Positions 1-6,465 are shown, numbered from the stretch's first letter. The stretch is 11,717 nucleotides of DNA from CAYLLN01 sp036496265 (GCA_036496265.1 DASXLL010000184.1:1-11717); one strand, 5' to 3'. Notes: generated by a model not told the origin, from the sequence alone. Program-made: numbers and translations.

Positions 1-70
1 CTCTGCGGTTAGCTGCGGACCCACATTGACTGCCAATCCCGTCATGACGCCAGCCTGCCAATAATATTGA

Positions 71-373
71 AGCGGCCATCGTCATAACGCACCACGCAAA
101 AATCACCAACCTCAACTGCAAACGGCTAAACTGTTACCAAATCCCAAACACCATCCGAATTCCCGTAGCCCCGAGCCACGCAACGTCGAGCAGCTTTTTC
201 AAAAATCAGTTGCGGACAAAAACGGCATACGATGGACGAAGGATTCCAACGGTACGATACACAGGTTTAGTAAGCCGAGTAACGGTGAGGTCCACTGGAA
301 TGGATCAACGGCCGGTCCCAATGGTATTCGCCCGGAAGACATTCCGAACGAAATCAGGAAGCAATTAAAATGA
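71..373 (+). pseudogene. Start-less C-terminal fragment of a polymorphic (RHS/CDI-type) toxin
   Basis: The frame is open from 71 (after stops at 62-64 and 68-70) to TGA at 371-373, about 100 codons, with no ATG, GTG or TTG start. The last 60 or so residues (from about 182) look like a real protein domain: a tryptophan-lysine-aspartate stretch, then IHRFSKPSNGEVHWNGST, then GIRPEDIP and a basic end IRKQLK. This resembles the variable C-terminal toxin domains carried by RHS and related polymorphic toxins. That is my recognition of style; I cannot name the toxin family or its target. The first 30 or so codons read as low-complexity, non-coding-like sequence. The stop overlaps the start of the next gene as ATGA, which is typical of toxin-immunity pairs. 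It may be an orphan module, a frameshifted gene, or the 3' end of a toxin whose main body was lost. No RHS core is visible upstream in the window. Confidence 0.5.
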
Positions 374-933
374 TCGTTGGCAATCCTACTTCGTTCGCAA
401 TCGAGTCGTCGATTTTTAGAGCCTATGATCGGCCTAGCTTTCTAGCACTTGGATTCTTCGTAATTCATTTATGTGGTGTCCGCTACGGAGTTTATGAGAA
501 AGATGCAACATTGCTTGCTTGCTCATTTGACGAAGTGAAGCGACGCATTGGTGCTCGCGGAGCACATGCGGCAAAATATGCTGCTGAATTATCGGCCGGA
601 ACGATCGCAGACGCGTTTCGTATTGCTGTCTTTGGCGCCCCTCAATCTATCGCTATCCCTGAACACGTCGTTGAATCATTCAATACAAGCAATGAATTCG
701 TGTGGGCACCAGATGGCGATGCCGCATTCGACGATGGAAGCTATGTGTTGCAATACGACGTTGGTGATCAAGTCAGACTGATTGCATTCCGTTGCAAAGA
801 AGATGGTCTGCATGACCCTGCAACGCTTTCAGAATTGTGGAGTGAGTCAGACGCATTTTACAACATCCTGAAATCATGGTTGCATGAATTCCATTCGGAG
901 TGGAGCCGACTACCCAAGTCATCGGAAGCTTAA
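370..933 (+). CDS. Immunity protein, Imm42-like (187 aa)
   Basis: This is probably a cytoplasmic antidote that binds and neutralises the toxin domain encoded just upstream. The N-terminus MIVGNPTSFAIES and a later block around residues 115-140 (WAPDGDAAFDDGSYVLQYDV, followed by VRLIAF) resemble the Imm42 immunity family as I remember it. The C-terminus is a tryptophan-rich helical stretch (FYNILKSWLHEFHSEW). There is no signal peptide or membrane segment, as expected for an immunity protein. The start is supported by AGGAAG at 356-361, eight bases before the ATG, and by the ATGA overlap with the toxin fragment stop. The codon use is visibly more AT-rich than in the genes to the right, which fits horizontally acquired DNA. 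The family assignment is by eye; that it is an immunity gene rests as much on its position as on its sequence. Confidence 0.62.
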   Translation: MIVGNPTSFAIESSIFRAYDRPSFLALGFFVIHLCGVRYGVYEKDATLLACSFDEVKRRIGARGAHAAKYAAELSAGTIADAFRIAVFGAPQSIAIPEHVVESFNTSNEFVWAPDGDAAFDDGSYVLQYDVGDQVRLIAFRCKEDGLHDPATLSELWSESDAFYNILKSWLHEFHSEWSRLPKSSEA

Positions 934-936
934 CTT

Positions 937-978
937 GACCAGAAAAGGTGGGACCAAAAAAGGTGACCAAAAAAGGTG
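937..978 (+). repeat. Three direct copies of a 14-bp motif
   Basis: GACCAGAAAAGGTG at 937-950, GACCAAAAAAGGTG at 952-965 and the same again at 965-978. They lie just after the immunity gene stop and lead into the left terminal repeat of the RAYT unit, whose first half is the third copy. A related GACCAAAAAG occurs inverted at 1725-1734 on the far side of the gene. Confidence 0.8.
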
Positions 979-987
979 TCAGGAACC
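966..987 (+). repeat. Left inverted repeat of the RAYT unit
   Basis: The 22-bp sequence has the core AAAAAGGTGTCAGGAACC and matches the reverse complement of 1703-1724 at 21 of 22 positions. The only difference is the fourth base. It lies 40 bp upstream of the transposase start. Confidence 0.85.
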
Positions 988-1027
988 TATTCTCGACCGG
1001 AAGAGCCGCTAGAGCTATTCTGGGGCG

Positions 1028-1711
1028 ATGGGCAGACCGCATCGTGCCGCCCTCGGCGGCTATGTCTATCACGTCGTGAACCGGGCGAACGCCCGCTTGA
1101 CTATCTTCGACGGCCCGGCTGATTACGAAGCCTTCGAAAAAGTGCTGCTGCAAGCCGTCGAGCGCACCAAAACTCGCTTGCTGGCTTACTGCGTCATGCC
1201 CAACCACTGGCATCTGGTCGTCTGGCCGCGCGAGGACGGCGAGTTATCGCGGTTCGTCGGCTGGTTGACCCTAACCCACACCCAGCGCTGGCACGCCCAC
1301 CGCCATTCAGCCGGTGCGGGCCACCTCTACCAAGGCCGCTTCAAGTCCTTCCCCGTGGAAGCGACCGATTATCTCTACATCGTAGCCCGCTATGTCGAAC
1401 GCAACGCGCTGCGAGCCAATCTGACCACGCACGCCGAGCGCTGGCGGTGGGGCAGTCTCTTCCGCTGGCTCCGCGGCTCAGCCGAGGACAAACGGCTCCT
1501 GGCGGCGTGGCCCGTGCCCCGCCTGGCCTACTGGACGGAGCATGTAAACGAACCGCTCACGGAAGCCGAACTCATCGCCGTGCGGCGAAGCGTGCATCGC
1601 GGCAGTCCGTTCGGGAACGCCGCCTGGTGCGATCGAGCGATTCAAAAGCTGCACCTCGAAACTACGCTTCGCCCCCGCGGCCGCCCCAAAAAACAAAACA
1701 ATGGTTCCTGA
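1028..1711 (+). CDS. REP-associated tyrosine transposase (RAYT, Y1_Tnp/IS200-like), 227 aa
   Basis: This is a single-strand DNA nuclease/transposase of the HUH Y1 class, expected to cut and rejoin single-stranded DNA at REP-type repeats. Seen in order: the N-terminal YHVVNR strand (residues 14-19); the metal-binding HUH motif as HWH at residues 60-62 in CVMPNHWHLVV; the HLYQGRFKSFPVE block (99-111); and the catalytic-helix region ARYVERNALRA, in which Tyr122 is the likely nucleophile. The length and motif order are intact, so the protein may be active. The C-terminus is basic (RPRGRPKKQ) and ends in NGS, where the last codons and the TGA are supplied by the right inverted repeat. The ATG has only a weak G-run before it, but is the first start in the open frame before the GRPHR-type N-terminus usual in this family. 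The neighbouring genes are unrelated, so it is an insertion between them. Confidence 0.93.
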   Translation: MGRPHRAALGGYVYHVVNRANARLTIFDGPADYEAFEKVLLQAVERTKTRLLAYCVMPNHWHLVVWPREDGELSRFVGWLTLTHTQRWHAHRHSAGAGHLYQGRFKSFPVEATDYLYIVARYVERNALRANLTTHAERWRWGSLFRWLRGSAEDKRLLAAWPVPRLAYWTEHVNEPLTEAELIAVRRSVHRGSPFGNAAWCDRAIQKLHLETTLRPRGRPKKQNNGS

Positions 1712-1724
1712 CACCTTTTTCGGT
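1703..1724 (-). repeat. Right inverted repeat, containing the RAYT stop codon
   Basis: The 22-bp sequence begins GGTTCCTGACACC and is the inverted partner of 966-987 (21 of 22 positions). It overlaps the transposase reading frame: GGT TCC TGA encodes the final Gly-Ser and the stop (1709-1711). The T-rich half could also act as a weak transcription terminator, but no clear stem precedes it. Confidence 0.85.
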
Positions 1725-1797
1725 CTTTTTGGTCTCGCTTTACGATCGTACTCGCCCGATGAACGATGGCAGAGTTCTGTGCCGAGCATTCACATGA

Positions 1798-2010
1798 GAA
1801 GCAATCATTCACGTCGGCGAAATATCGTGCGAGTCGTCTTGGCTGTCGGATGGCACCAAATATTCCTTCGCTGTTTACCGCGGCGACAAAATCATAGTGA
1901 AAACTCCTCGGGGCCCTATCTTGTTGCAGTTACAAAGCAGGGATCCCATGGACAAAATCTTCGCCGAACACGCCAAGCTTATTACGCACAATCGAAGTGA
2001 GTTTGATTGA
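1798..2010 (+). pseudogene. Unidentified 3' gene fragment
   Basis: The frame is open from 1798 (after a TGA at 1795-1797) to TGA at 2008-2010, 70 codons. It has no conventional start until an ATG well inside, near 1948. From about residue 12 the translation looks protein-like, with alternating strands and charges: SDGTKYSFAVYRGDKIIVKT, then PRGPILLQLQ, then a helical end MDKIFAEHAKLITHNRSEFD. I do not recognise the family. The same frame continues after the stop into the next gene (2062), so an in-frame stop within an older, longer gene is possible. It may be the tail of a gene truncated when the upstream accessory DNA arrived. The remaining sequence between 1735 and 2061 holds nothing else I can identify. 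Confidence 0.35.
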
Positions 2011-2049
2011 ACGTTAAACTCGGCAAACTACTTCGGGAGGCGGTCCGGG

Positions 2050-2056
2050 AAAGGGG
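2050..2056 (+). promoter_or_regulatory. Ribosome binding site for the TTG start at 2062
   Basis: AAAGGGG lies five bases before TTG 2062-2064. A further GGGAGG lies upstream at 2036-2041. The nearest in-frame ATG (2107) has no comparable site and would cut into the membrane segment, so the TTG is preferred. Confidence 0.5.
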
Positions 2057-2061
2057 CTATC

Positions 2062-2583
2062 TTGGTTTGCGCTCCTGGCAGAACAGCCATTTCGGCTGGC
2101 GTCCTGATGGCGATTGCCGCCATGTGCTTCGCGTGGCATTCCTACCGGCGTATCTCCGATAATGTCTTGCTCGCTGACGTGCGAAAAAGGGTCGGGCAGA
2201 CAGAGACCGCTATGGTAAAACCGACGAACCTGATGTTGCCATGTCCCCTGCCAAACACAGTTTACGAGCTCGACGGACCTTTTGAGCTCAAAAACGCGAA
2301 TCTCGGTCCGCGCCTTTTCGAGGCATTCAAAGTAAAACGTGTACGGCATCTGGGGAATGCACGCTTAGCCATCACCGGTTTTGCCGACATTGAATGCCAC
2401 CTCGCTGACGCCTCAACCTATACCTTCACCGTTTTTTCTCCCACGCGGATCGCCCTCGTAAAAAACCACGACATTATCATGGTCGATATTGAGAAGACCG
2501 ACATCTTCAACGAACTGTTCCTTCAGTATGGTCATCTTAAAATGCGCAAAATTGACGATGAGGAGACTGAATCCAATGATTAA
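2062..2583 (+). CDS. Small membrane-anchored protein of unknown function (173 aa)
   Basis: I do not recognise a family. From the TTG start the protein has a short N-terminal tail (VCAPGR), one hydrophobic segment at about residues 9-26 (TAISAGVLMAIAAMCFAW) followed by positive residues (HSYRR), and about 145 soluble residues. The anchor is therefore a single helix; topology is not certain. The soluble part begins with a charged helix-like stretch and continues with beta-rich sequence (ARLAITGFADIECHL, YTFTVFSPTRIALVKNHDIIMVDIEKTD). It ends in an acidic tail (DDEETESND). Its stop overlaps the start of the next gene by 8 bp, so the two are very probably co-transcribed and translationally coupled. 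The partner is an exported TPR-like protein, so both may work at the cell envelope. The start is the least certain part. Confidence 0.6.
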   Translation: MVCAPGRTAISAGVLMAIAAMCFAWHSYRRISDNVLLADVRKRVGQTETAMVKPTNLMLPCPLPNTVYELDGPFELKNANLGPRLFEAFKVKRVRHLGNARLAITGFADIECHLADASTYTFTVFSPTRIALVKNHDIIMVDIEKTDIFNELFLQYGHLKMRKIDDEETESND

Positions 2584-3451
2584 GACCCCCGTATTGCCAA
2601 GCGCGATTCTCTGGATGGTTCTCTTAACCACACAAGTGGCGATATTCGCCCAGGAAACCTATTCCGATTTTAACGACGCCATGATCGCCGCAGCGCGTTC
2701 GCTGCGCAAAAACGATTATCCGGCAGCCGTTCCGCCGCTGGAAGCGGCGCTCATGCTCGCGAAAACGGATGCGCAGCGATTGAAAGCGTATGAATCGCTC
2801 GTGCCGGCTTACCGGCAGGACCCAAACATCGACAAAATGCTCGAGGCGCAGGAATTCATCATTCGCCATACGGACCGCCGCGCTGGCCGTTCGCTATCGG
2901 CCCGGGATGTCGTTTCTTCCGCCTTCCAGCGCGGCAAAATCTACGACTTGGTCGCGCGGTACGACGCGCAGTTCCGGCAAAATCCTCAAGATCCCGCCGC
3001 GCTCACCATTCTCGCCGCCACGTTTTCGCAAACGAAGCGCAGCGACCCCCGCACGCCGATTCTCAAGCAGCAGCTCGAAGATCTCGACAAGAAGCTCGCC
3101 GGTCGGCTCGCTCAGCGCCTTGAAAATGATGCCCAATCTGCCCCGCGCACTTCCGCCTGGCTTCTCAAAGACGCCGCGACGGCGTGGCTCGAAGCGGGCG
3201 ACAAAGAGCAGGCCCTCGCCACGGCTCAAAAATCGCTCGCGGGGCCGCCCGAAAATCGCAATGGCCAGCTCAACCAGATGTGGCACGAAGGCCTCGGCGA
3301 CGTGTTCCTCGCCACCGGCCAGCCGCAGCTCGCCGTCACCGAATTCGAAGCCGCCCTCGCCTCCGCCTCCGATTCGGCCATCATCAAGCAAAACCTCGAC
3401 AAAAAGCTTGCCCAAGCCCGGGGGACGCTCCCCGAGAAGAAGGCCCCATAG
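2576..3451 (+). CDS. Exported TPR-like repeat protein (291 aa)
   Basis: The first 25 or so residues form a signal peptide: MIKTP, a hydrophobic core (ILWMVLLTTQVAIFA) and probable cleavage before QETYS. The remainder is almost entirely alpha-helical with tetratricopeptide-style helix pairs. The clearest are near the start (DFNDAMIAAARSLRKNDYPAAV, then PPLEAALMLA) and end (LLKDAATAWLEAGDKEQALATAQKSL; WHEGLGDVFLATGQPQLAVTEFEAAL). TPR arrays are protein-binding scaffolds, so a structural or adaptor role in the periplasm is likely; no catalytic motif is seen. The ATG at 2576 is chosen over the upstream in-frame ATG at 2489 because it gives the signal peptide, has AGGAG about 11 bases before it, and overlaps the preceding gene by only 8 bp. 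The body is much more GC-rich than the start region. It ends 27 bp from a convergent gene, with no obvious terminator hairpin. Confidence 0.75.
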   Translation: MIKTPVLPSAILWMVLLTTQVAIFAQETYSDFNDAMIAAARSLRKNDYPAAVPPLEAALMLAKTDAQRLKAYESLVPAYRQDPNIDKMLEAQEFIIRHTDRRAGRSLSARDVVSSAFQRGKIYDLVARYDAQFRQNPQDPAALTILAATFSQTKRSDPRTPILKQQLEDLDKKLAGRLAQRLENDAQSAPRTSAWLLKDAATAWLEAGDKEQALATAQKSLAGPPENRNGQLNQMWHEGLGDVFLATGQPQLAVTEFEAALASASDSAIIKQNLDKKLAQARGTLPEKKAP

Positions 3452-3478
3452 CGGCGACTCACTCAAGAATCAAAATAG

Positions 3479-3769
3479 CTAGCCCGCTGGATACTGCGTG
3501 CCGCCATATTCGCAAGTGAGCTCGAGTTTGCTGCCATTCATTTGGCCGGAGACGATTTTGTAGAAGTGGGGGCCGGCGGCTTTGCCGCTATGGACGCGGC
3601 AGAGAACCCATTTGGGTGCGCCGGCGGCGGGTGGATGAGCGGCGTAGTCGTGGTAGGCCATTTCGGCCATGACAGCACCGGTCGCGCGGAGAGGGTCCGC
3701 ATCGATCGCGGTACTCGCTTCGGCCTGGCCGGCAAAGGGGCCGCCGATGAAGCGGACGAGAGTGGCCAT
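3479..3769 (-). CDS. Small hypothetical protein (96 aa)
   Basis: I cannot assign a function. The protein starts MATLVRFIGGPFAGQAE; the RFIGGPFAGQ opening resembles short bacterial and phage-related hypothetical proteins that begin with a GGP-x-x-G loop. Later it has KWVLCRVHSG and PHFYKIVSG, which look like edge strands of a small beta fold, and ends CEYGGTQYPAG. There is no signal peptide or membrane segment. The start at 3769 is chosen because AGAAAGGA lies 6-7 bases upstream. The frame continues 24 codons further, but those codons are encoded by an intergenic palindromic repeat. It lies 76 bp downstream of the S9 peptidase gene on the same strand, so read-through from that gene is possible, although the spacer carries the repeat. 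Confidence 0.65.
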   Translation of the reverse strand: MATLVRFIGGPFAGQAEASTAIDADPLRATGAVMAEMAYHDYAAHPPAAGAPKWVLCRVHSGKAAGPHFYKIVSGQMNGSKLELTCEYGGTQYPAG

Positions 3770-3813
3770 GGGGGAGTCCTTTCTTGGTAACGAGCACGGC
3801 GTCCTGCCAATGA

Positions 3814-3840
3814 AGGCTCGGCGGGAGCCTCGCCCTCCCA
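3814..3840 (-). repeat. GC-rich intergenic palindromic repeat
   Basis: On the - strand it reads TGGGAGGGCGAGGCTCCCGC followed by CGAGCCT. AGGCT at 3814-3818 pairs with AGCCT at 3826-3830 around a 7-base loop. The sequence resembles a GGGAGG-CGAGGCTCCCGCCGAGCC element I recall as dispersed in planctomycete genomes. It lies between the S9 gene and the small gene, where it could act as a terminator-like or REP-like hairpin. It is the source of the spurious MGGRGSRRA N-terminal extension of the downstream gene. Confidence 0.6.
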
Positions 3841-3845
3841 ACGAT

Positions 3846-6260
3846 TTACTTGCCGTATTGTTTTACATGTTTATCAAACCAGGAGACCATCTCAAAGAGC
3901 GTGTGCTCGATGGATTCGCGGGCGGCGTAGCCGTGGGATTCGTGGGGGAGGGTGACGTAGCGGACGATACCGCCGTTGCCGCGGATGGCTTGATAGAGGC
4001 GCTCGCTTTGAATGGGGAAGGTGCCGGCGTTGTTGTCGGCTTCGCCGTGAATGAGGAGGATTGGCTCGTTGATTTTGTCGGCGACCAAGAGGGGAGACAT
4101 TTTCAGGTAGATGTCCGGGGCTTCCCAGAGGGTGCGGCGCTCGCTTTGAAAGCCGAAAGGGGTGAGGGTGCGGTTGTAAGCGCCGCTGCGGGCGACACCG
4201 GCGCAGAAGAGGTCGCTGTGGGCCAGCAGATTGGCGGTCATGAACGCCCCGTAGCTGTGCCCGCCAACACCGACGCGGCGGCGGTCGGTGACTCCCATCT
4301 CGGCGGCTTTGTCGATCGCAGCGGCGGCGCTGGCGACGATCTGTTCGATGTAGGTGTTGTTGGCGGTCTCGGGATCGCCGACGACGGGCATCGTTGCGCC
4401 GTCGAGGATGGCATAGCCCTGTGTGAGGAGAAACAAATGAGAGATGCCGTTGATGGTCGTGAAGCGGTTCGTTGAGCCGGTAACCTGGCCGGCAGTATCG
4501 GCGTCGTTGTATTCGCGGGGATAGGCCCAGACGATCGTGGGCAGCGCTTCGCCGGGCTTGCGATCGGGAGGCAGGTAAAGGGTGAAGGAGAGTTTGACGC
4601 CGTCGGGGCGGTTGTAGATCACGAGTTCTTTGGTGATTTGCCGAAGCTGCGGCATGGGATCGGGAAAATCGGTCAGCGTGCGGCGCTGGCCGCCGGTCGT
4701 GCGAACAAAATAATTGGGCGGCTGGGTAGGCGTTTCGTGACGGGTGATAAATTGGCTGCCATCGTCGGCAAGCAATGCCACGACGGACTCAAATCTGGCG
4801 TCGTCGCATTGAAACAGCCGCTGTTTCTCGCCCGTGGCAAGGTTGTATTTGTCGAGGAAGGGACGATCGCCGCGAGGGGTAGCGCCTTCGCTATCGAGGA
4901 AGATACTGTCGCCGCTTTGCCAAGCTACACGGCGGCCATTGGGGAGCGGTTTCAGCAGCGGCGTGCCCGGATCGCCGTAGTTGTCGTTGATGGAGCGTTC
5001 CCATAACAGGCGCGGCGGTTGGTTCGGCTTATCGATCGAGATGTGGAATGTTCGTGTCCAGCGGCGGTCGCGGTCATAGTCGCGGACGAGCGCAAAACCT
5101 TTTTCGCCCCAAGTCAGGCCGGAAAAACGGTGTTCCGTCTTGGTCAGCTCCGCTGGCTCATCTTTAAACGGCGCGCCAAGCATCAGCAGCTTGTCGCGAT
5201 GCAGCACTTTCTTCTTCGGATCGCCCTCGTCGAGCGCTTCGACCCAGACGAGCGTCGCCGGCTGCGTTGGCATCCAGCCGTAGCTTCGCGGGCCAGTGGC
5301 CACGCCGTCGATGGGAATACGATCAGCCAGGGGCAGACGGGCAACGGTGAATTCGACCTGGCCAGACTTGTTCCAGACTTCGACCACTTTGGGAAATCGC
5401 AATGCGGGCACAACATACGAATAGGGCCGCTCGATGCGGACGATCAACAAATGATCGCCGTCGGACGAATGTTCGACGTTTGAAAAGACCGCCGGCTTAC
5501 CGACTGGAATAGCATGCCCATCGGCGTGCGCCGCCACGAGCTGTGACGTGCAGTAATAATCGAATAAAGCTTCGTCATGAGCGTTCTTCAGCAAATCTTG
5601 ATACGTGCGCACCGGGCCGGCGCGGCCGCTGCTTTCCTGGATGGTCGGGCCGTCGGGAGCTTGAGCCTGGGCGGGCGGCGGGCCGCGACCGGCTGGAATG
5701 GTCTGGACGAGCAAGGTGCGGCTGTCGGGCATCCATTGGACCGGGTCGCCGTAGGCGGCGTTGACCGAAAAATTGCCTACACGTTTTGCCTTCGCGTCGT
5801 CTACCCGCGCCGTCCAGAGCTCGATTCCTGCGTCGGTCGTAATTGTGAACGCGGTTTGCTTGCCATCGGGCGACCATTGTAGAAAGCCGACGTTGGCTTC
5901 CGCCGGCAGCTCGATCCGCCGCCGCTCGCCATCGGAAATCTTCTGGAGCGTCAGTCCTTTGCCGCGCGGCGGCAGATGCGGGCCGTTGGTGCGGGGATCA
6001 ATGCGCTCGCCGGCGAGGCGCAACATCGGCGCGGCCACTTCAGCGATGGGCGGATAGCTTTCGCGGTCGATGACGAGCAGATAATCGCGCGTTGGGCTGA
6101 TCGAAACCTGCGGCGTGGGCGGCGCGTCGAGAATATCGGTGATCGCTTTGGGCGGCCGCTGATAACGCGCGGTGTGCGTGCCATCCTCCGCTGCTGCGAA
6201 CCCTTGAAATGACATCAAAATCCAGCCAATCAATACCGCGAACAAACCGTTTCTGCCCAT
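3846..6260 (-). CDS. Secreted S9-family serine peptidase, glutamyl endopeptidase-like (804 aa)
   Basis: This is an alpha/beta-hydrolase peptidase of the prolyl oligopeptidase family, closest by eye to the S9D group that includes plant chloroplast glutamyl endopeptidase. The N-terminus is a signal peptide (MGRNGLFAVLIGWILMSFQG, cleaved near FAAAEDG), so it acts outside the cytoplasm. Residues about 60-540 are repeated beta-propeller-like strands (for example FLQWSPDGKQTAFTI). The catalytic domain follows. It carries Ser669 in GGHSYGAFMTANLLAHS, Asp742 in LLIHGEADNN and His776 in LPHESHGYAARES. RSGAYNRTLTPFGFQ and the ESHGY block match the plant enzyme as I remember it, so acidic-residue cleavage is a reasonable but untested guess. 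The ATG at 6260 is chosen over one 55 codons upstream: it begins the signal peptide and follows GAGG at suitable spacing, while the extension is encoded by an intergenic repeat. The full triad is present. Confidence 0.9.
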   Translation of the reverse strand: MGRNGLFAVLIGWILMSFQGFAAAEDGTHTARYQRPPKAITDILDAPPTPQVSISPTRDYLLVIDRESYPPIAEVAAPMLRLAGERIDPRTNGPHLPPRGKGLTLQKISDGERRRIELPAEANVGFLQWSPDGKQTAFTITTDAGIELWTARVDDAKAKRVGNFSVNAAYGDPVQWMPDSRTLLVQTIPAGRGPPPAQAQAPDGPTIQESSGRAGPVRTYQDLLKNAHDEALFDYYCTSQLVAAHADGHAIPVGKPAVFSNVEHSSDGDHLLIVRIERPYSYVVPALRFPKVVEVWNKSGQVEFTVARLPLADRIPIDGVATGPRSYGWMPTQPATLVWVEALDEGDPKKKVLHRDKLLMLGAPFKDEPAELTKTEHRFSGLTWGEKGFALVRDYDRDRRWTRTFHISIDKPNQPPRLLWERSINDNYGDPGTPLLKPLPNGRRVAWQSGDSIFLDSEGATPRGDRPFLDKYNLATGEKQRLFQCDDARFESVVALLADDGSQFITRHETPTQPPNYFVRTTGGQRRTLTDFPDPMPQLRQITKELVIYNRPDGVKLSFTLYLPPDRKPGEALPTIVWAYPREYNDADTAGQVTGSTNRFTTINGISHLFLLTQGYAILDGATMPVVGDPETANNTYIEQIVASAAAAIDKAAEMGVTDRRRVGVGGHSYGAFMTANLLAHSDLFCAGVARSGAYNRTLTPFGFQSERRTLWEAPDIYLKMSPLLVADKINEPILLIHGEADNNAGTFPIQSERLYQAIRGNGGIVRYVTLPHESHGYAARESIEHTLFEMVSWFDKHVKQYGK

Positions 6261-6397
6261 GGACCGACCTCGTCCGGAATAAGCCGGGTTAGAAAGCCCG
6301 TCTAGTATCGGCGCGACGACGACAAAGAGCAATCCGTTCAAAAAAGCAATCAAACGTCTGCCAGAATGAGCCGAGAGGCTTTGCCGCGGAGAGTAAC

Positions 6398-6417
6398 CGG
6401 GAGGCTTACGCCTCCCG
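6398..6417. repeat. Perfect 8-bp-arm palindrome between two genes
   Basis: CGGGAGGC (6398-6405) and GCCTCCCG (6410-6417) are exact inverted repeats around TTAC. It lies in the 205-bp spacer between the third DUF1559 gene and the S9 gene. It could form a strong hairpin on either strand, but no T-run follows on the - strand. The same GGGAGGC/GCCTCCC theme is, from memory, common between planctomycete genes. Confidence 0.85.
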
Positions 6418-6459
6418 CTCGCCATTTTGTTTGGCGGCCTTTACTCGCCATTTTGTTTG
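6418..6459. repeat. Tandem duplication of a 26-bp unit next to the palindrome
   Basis: CTCGCCATTTTGTTTG occurs at 6418-6433 and again at 6444-6459, and the following ten bases are partly conserved, giving about 22 of 26 matches between units. It abuts the palindrome directly. The last unit ends six bases before the DUF1559 stop codon (6466). Confidence 0.85.
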
Positions 6460-6465
6460 ACGGTC

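Larger units (their letters stand above)
937..1734 (+). mobile_element. RAYT transposase gene with flanking inverted repeats
   Basis: The unit is one REP-associated tyrosine transposase gene bracketed by inverted copies of an AAAAAGGTGTCAGGAACC-type repeat (966-987 and 1703-1724), extended outward on both sides by GACCAAAAA-type sequence. RAYTs are domesticated relatives of IS200/IS605 transposases and are known to sit between the REP-like repeats they act on. Boundaries are those of the recognisable repeats; no target-site duplication is expected or seen. Confidence 0.72.

Noticed and set aside
1701..2000. A 99-codon + strand frame over the spacer after the RAYT gene
   Set aside because: It starts inside the inverted repeat, and the composition (Arg/Ser/His) looks like a shifted frame of the more protein-like fragment at 1798-2010.
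3669..4475. A 268-codon + strand open frame antisense to the S9 peptidase and small gene
   Set aside because: It lies opposite the catalytic domain and the intergenic repeat, has no recognisable motif, and is a mirror of the codon bias.
6261..6425. Upstream in-frame extension of the S9 peptidase (MASGRRKPPG...)
   Set aside because: Encoded by the intergenic palindrome and would bury the signal peptide 55 residues inside the protein.
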